From positions 442,923 to 506,922 of the forward strand of contig NZ_LMIR01000004.1 in the NCBI RefSeq assembly GCF_001429165.1: a stretch of DNA of 64,000 nucleotides, read 5' to 3'. This DNA is from Agromyces sp. Root81. Lineage in GTDB: Bacteria; Actinomycetota; Actinomycetes; Actinomycetales; Microbacteriaceae. The position numbers were made by a program, and so were the translations under genes. The number at the start of each line of letters is the position of its first letter. The stretch's first letter is position 1. Of this stretch, positions 63,459 through 64,000 are shown in pieces. The notes beneath the pieces are model-generated. The model did no database searches. It saw only the letters and a program-made list of their open reading frames with translations, and was not told where the DNA came from.

Positions 63459-64000
63459 TCAGTCGGTCGCGAAGTCGAGCTTCGAATCGGTGACCGCGAT
63501 GACCGACCAGGTGCCGCCCTCGGCATCGGTGAACTCGTACGCCGGAACGACCACCACGCTGCCGTCGGGCTGCCACTGGCTCGTGAGGCCGAGACGTGCA
63601 CTGACGATCTGCACGTCGTCGACGGGCCAGGCGATGGCGGCGCCCTTCGCCGGGGTGGCCGGCGGCTCGGTCGGAGGCACCCACTCCTCGGTGGTCGTCA
63701 TGACCCGCTGGTCGGCGGCTGCGAACGGCATGGCGGTCATCTGGGCGCCGAACCGCAGGTCGGAGAGCCGTTCGAAGCCCTCCTGTTCGCTGACGATGTC
63801 GTAGTCGCCGATGGGGACGAGGTCGGCGAGTGCGCCGTAGGCGCTGACGATGCCGGCCTGCGTGAGTTCGAGCGACCAGGCCTGGTCGATCCGCTGCCCG
63901 TCGACGACGGGCCAGGCCTGCGCCATCCGCGTCACCGCGCCCTCCCAGGTCTCCGAGCTGTATTCGAAGGCCTCGGGATCGTGCCCGGCCGCCGCGACGA
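63459..64000 (-). CDS. Hypothetical protein, 5' end beyond the window
   Basis: The reading frame continues in codons to the window end (64000), so the gene starts outside the window. The visible 180 codons include two similar tandem-like strands (DLVPIGDYDIVSEQEGFERL and QWQPDGSVVVVPAYEFTDAE) in a beta-rich, probably extracytoplasmic domain; no family recognised. It ends at a TGA at 63459. It converges with the lipoprotein gene (stop at 63449) in an 9-base gap. Confidence 0.7.
   Translation of the reverse strand, partial: VAAAGHDPEAFEYSSETWEGAVTRMAQAWPVVDGQRIDQAWSLELTQAGIVSAYGALADLVPIGDYDIVSEQEGFERLSDLRFGAQMTAMPFAAADQRVMTTTEEWVPPTEPPATPAKGAAIAWPVDDVQIVSARLGLTSQWQPDGSVVVVPAYEFTDAEGGTWSVIAVTDSKLDFATD

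Overview
The window looks like a chromosome segment of a high-GC actinobacterium. GC is roughly 70%. It carries DapD/DapE/DapC of the succinylase lysine branch, a DUF3117 protein, a NadA-B-C-NadS operon with an NrtR-type regulator, and a Trp leader peptide of the actinobacterial kind. Gene content and the DUF222/HNH gene at the left edge suit Microbacteriaceae, perhaps Agromyces-like; the genus is inference only. I saw no rRNA, tRNA, CRISPR array, transposase, phage gene or replication origin.

Layout. 0-5.6 kb: the end of an HNH nuclease gene broken by a 91-bp tandem duplication, a small conserved-looking protein, and an operon of a GPH-type symporter plus a sphingosine-1-phosphate-lyase-like PLP enzyme. 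That operon is divergent from an aldehyde (succinic semialdehyde) dehydrogenase across two 20-bp direct repeats. 5.7-28 kb: an actinobacterial core block (tatB, O-methyltransferase, DUF3117, a PIG-V-like mannosyltransferase, dapE, dapD, penicillin acylase, citrate synthase, dapC, fdxA, enoyl-CoA hydratase, an M23 peptidase, typA). A LacI/ROK/GH92 mannosidase module sits between dapE and dapD, which are usually adjacent and divergent. 28-34 kb: an oligopeptide ABC importer (binding protein, OppB, OppC, fused OppDF). 34-38 kb: a CPBP membrane protein, small hypotheticals, and an ECF sigma/anti-sigma pair with a lipoprotein and a DUF2231 membrane protein that share one promoter type. 38-42.8 kb: gcvT-gcvH-gcvP under a tandem glycine riboswitch. 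42.9-48.7 kb: nrtR-nadA-nadB-nadC-nadS and a 44-codon ORF, tightly overlapped. 49-64 kb: a DHA2 efflux pump, a VWA/binding-protein fusion, an N-formylglutamate-amidohydrolase-like protein, a phosphoribosyltransferase, a PrmC-like methyltransferase, a TrpE-TrpG fusion behind a classical attenuator, membrane proteins, an ABC-F ATPase, two GNATs, an Fpg/Nei glycosylase, a lipoprotein and a truncated hypothetical.

How the parts work together. The dap genes feed lysine and peptidoglycan synthesis. NadS probably supplies the Fe-S cluster of NadA, while NrtR reads NAD status. The riboswitch turns glycine excess into cleavage-system expression. The Trp attenuator tunes anthranilate synthesis. The ECF sigma factor probably drives its own operon and two envelope genes.

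The most unusual signals are an octamer (CGGATGCC / GGCATCCG) about once per kb on both strands but missing from the mannosidase module, a three-member ECF promoter set readable by eye, a leader with competing stems before the M23 gene, and the Trp attenuator on a leaderless leader peptide.
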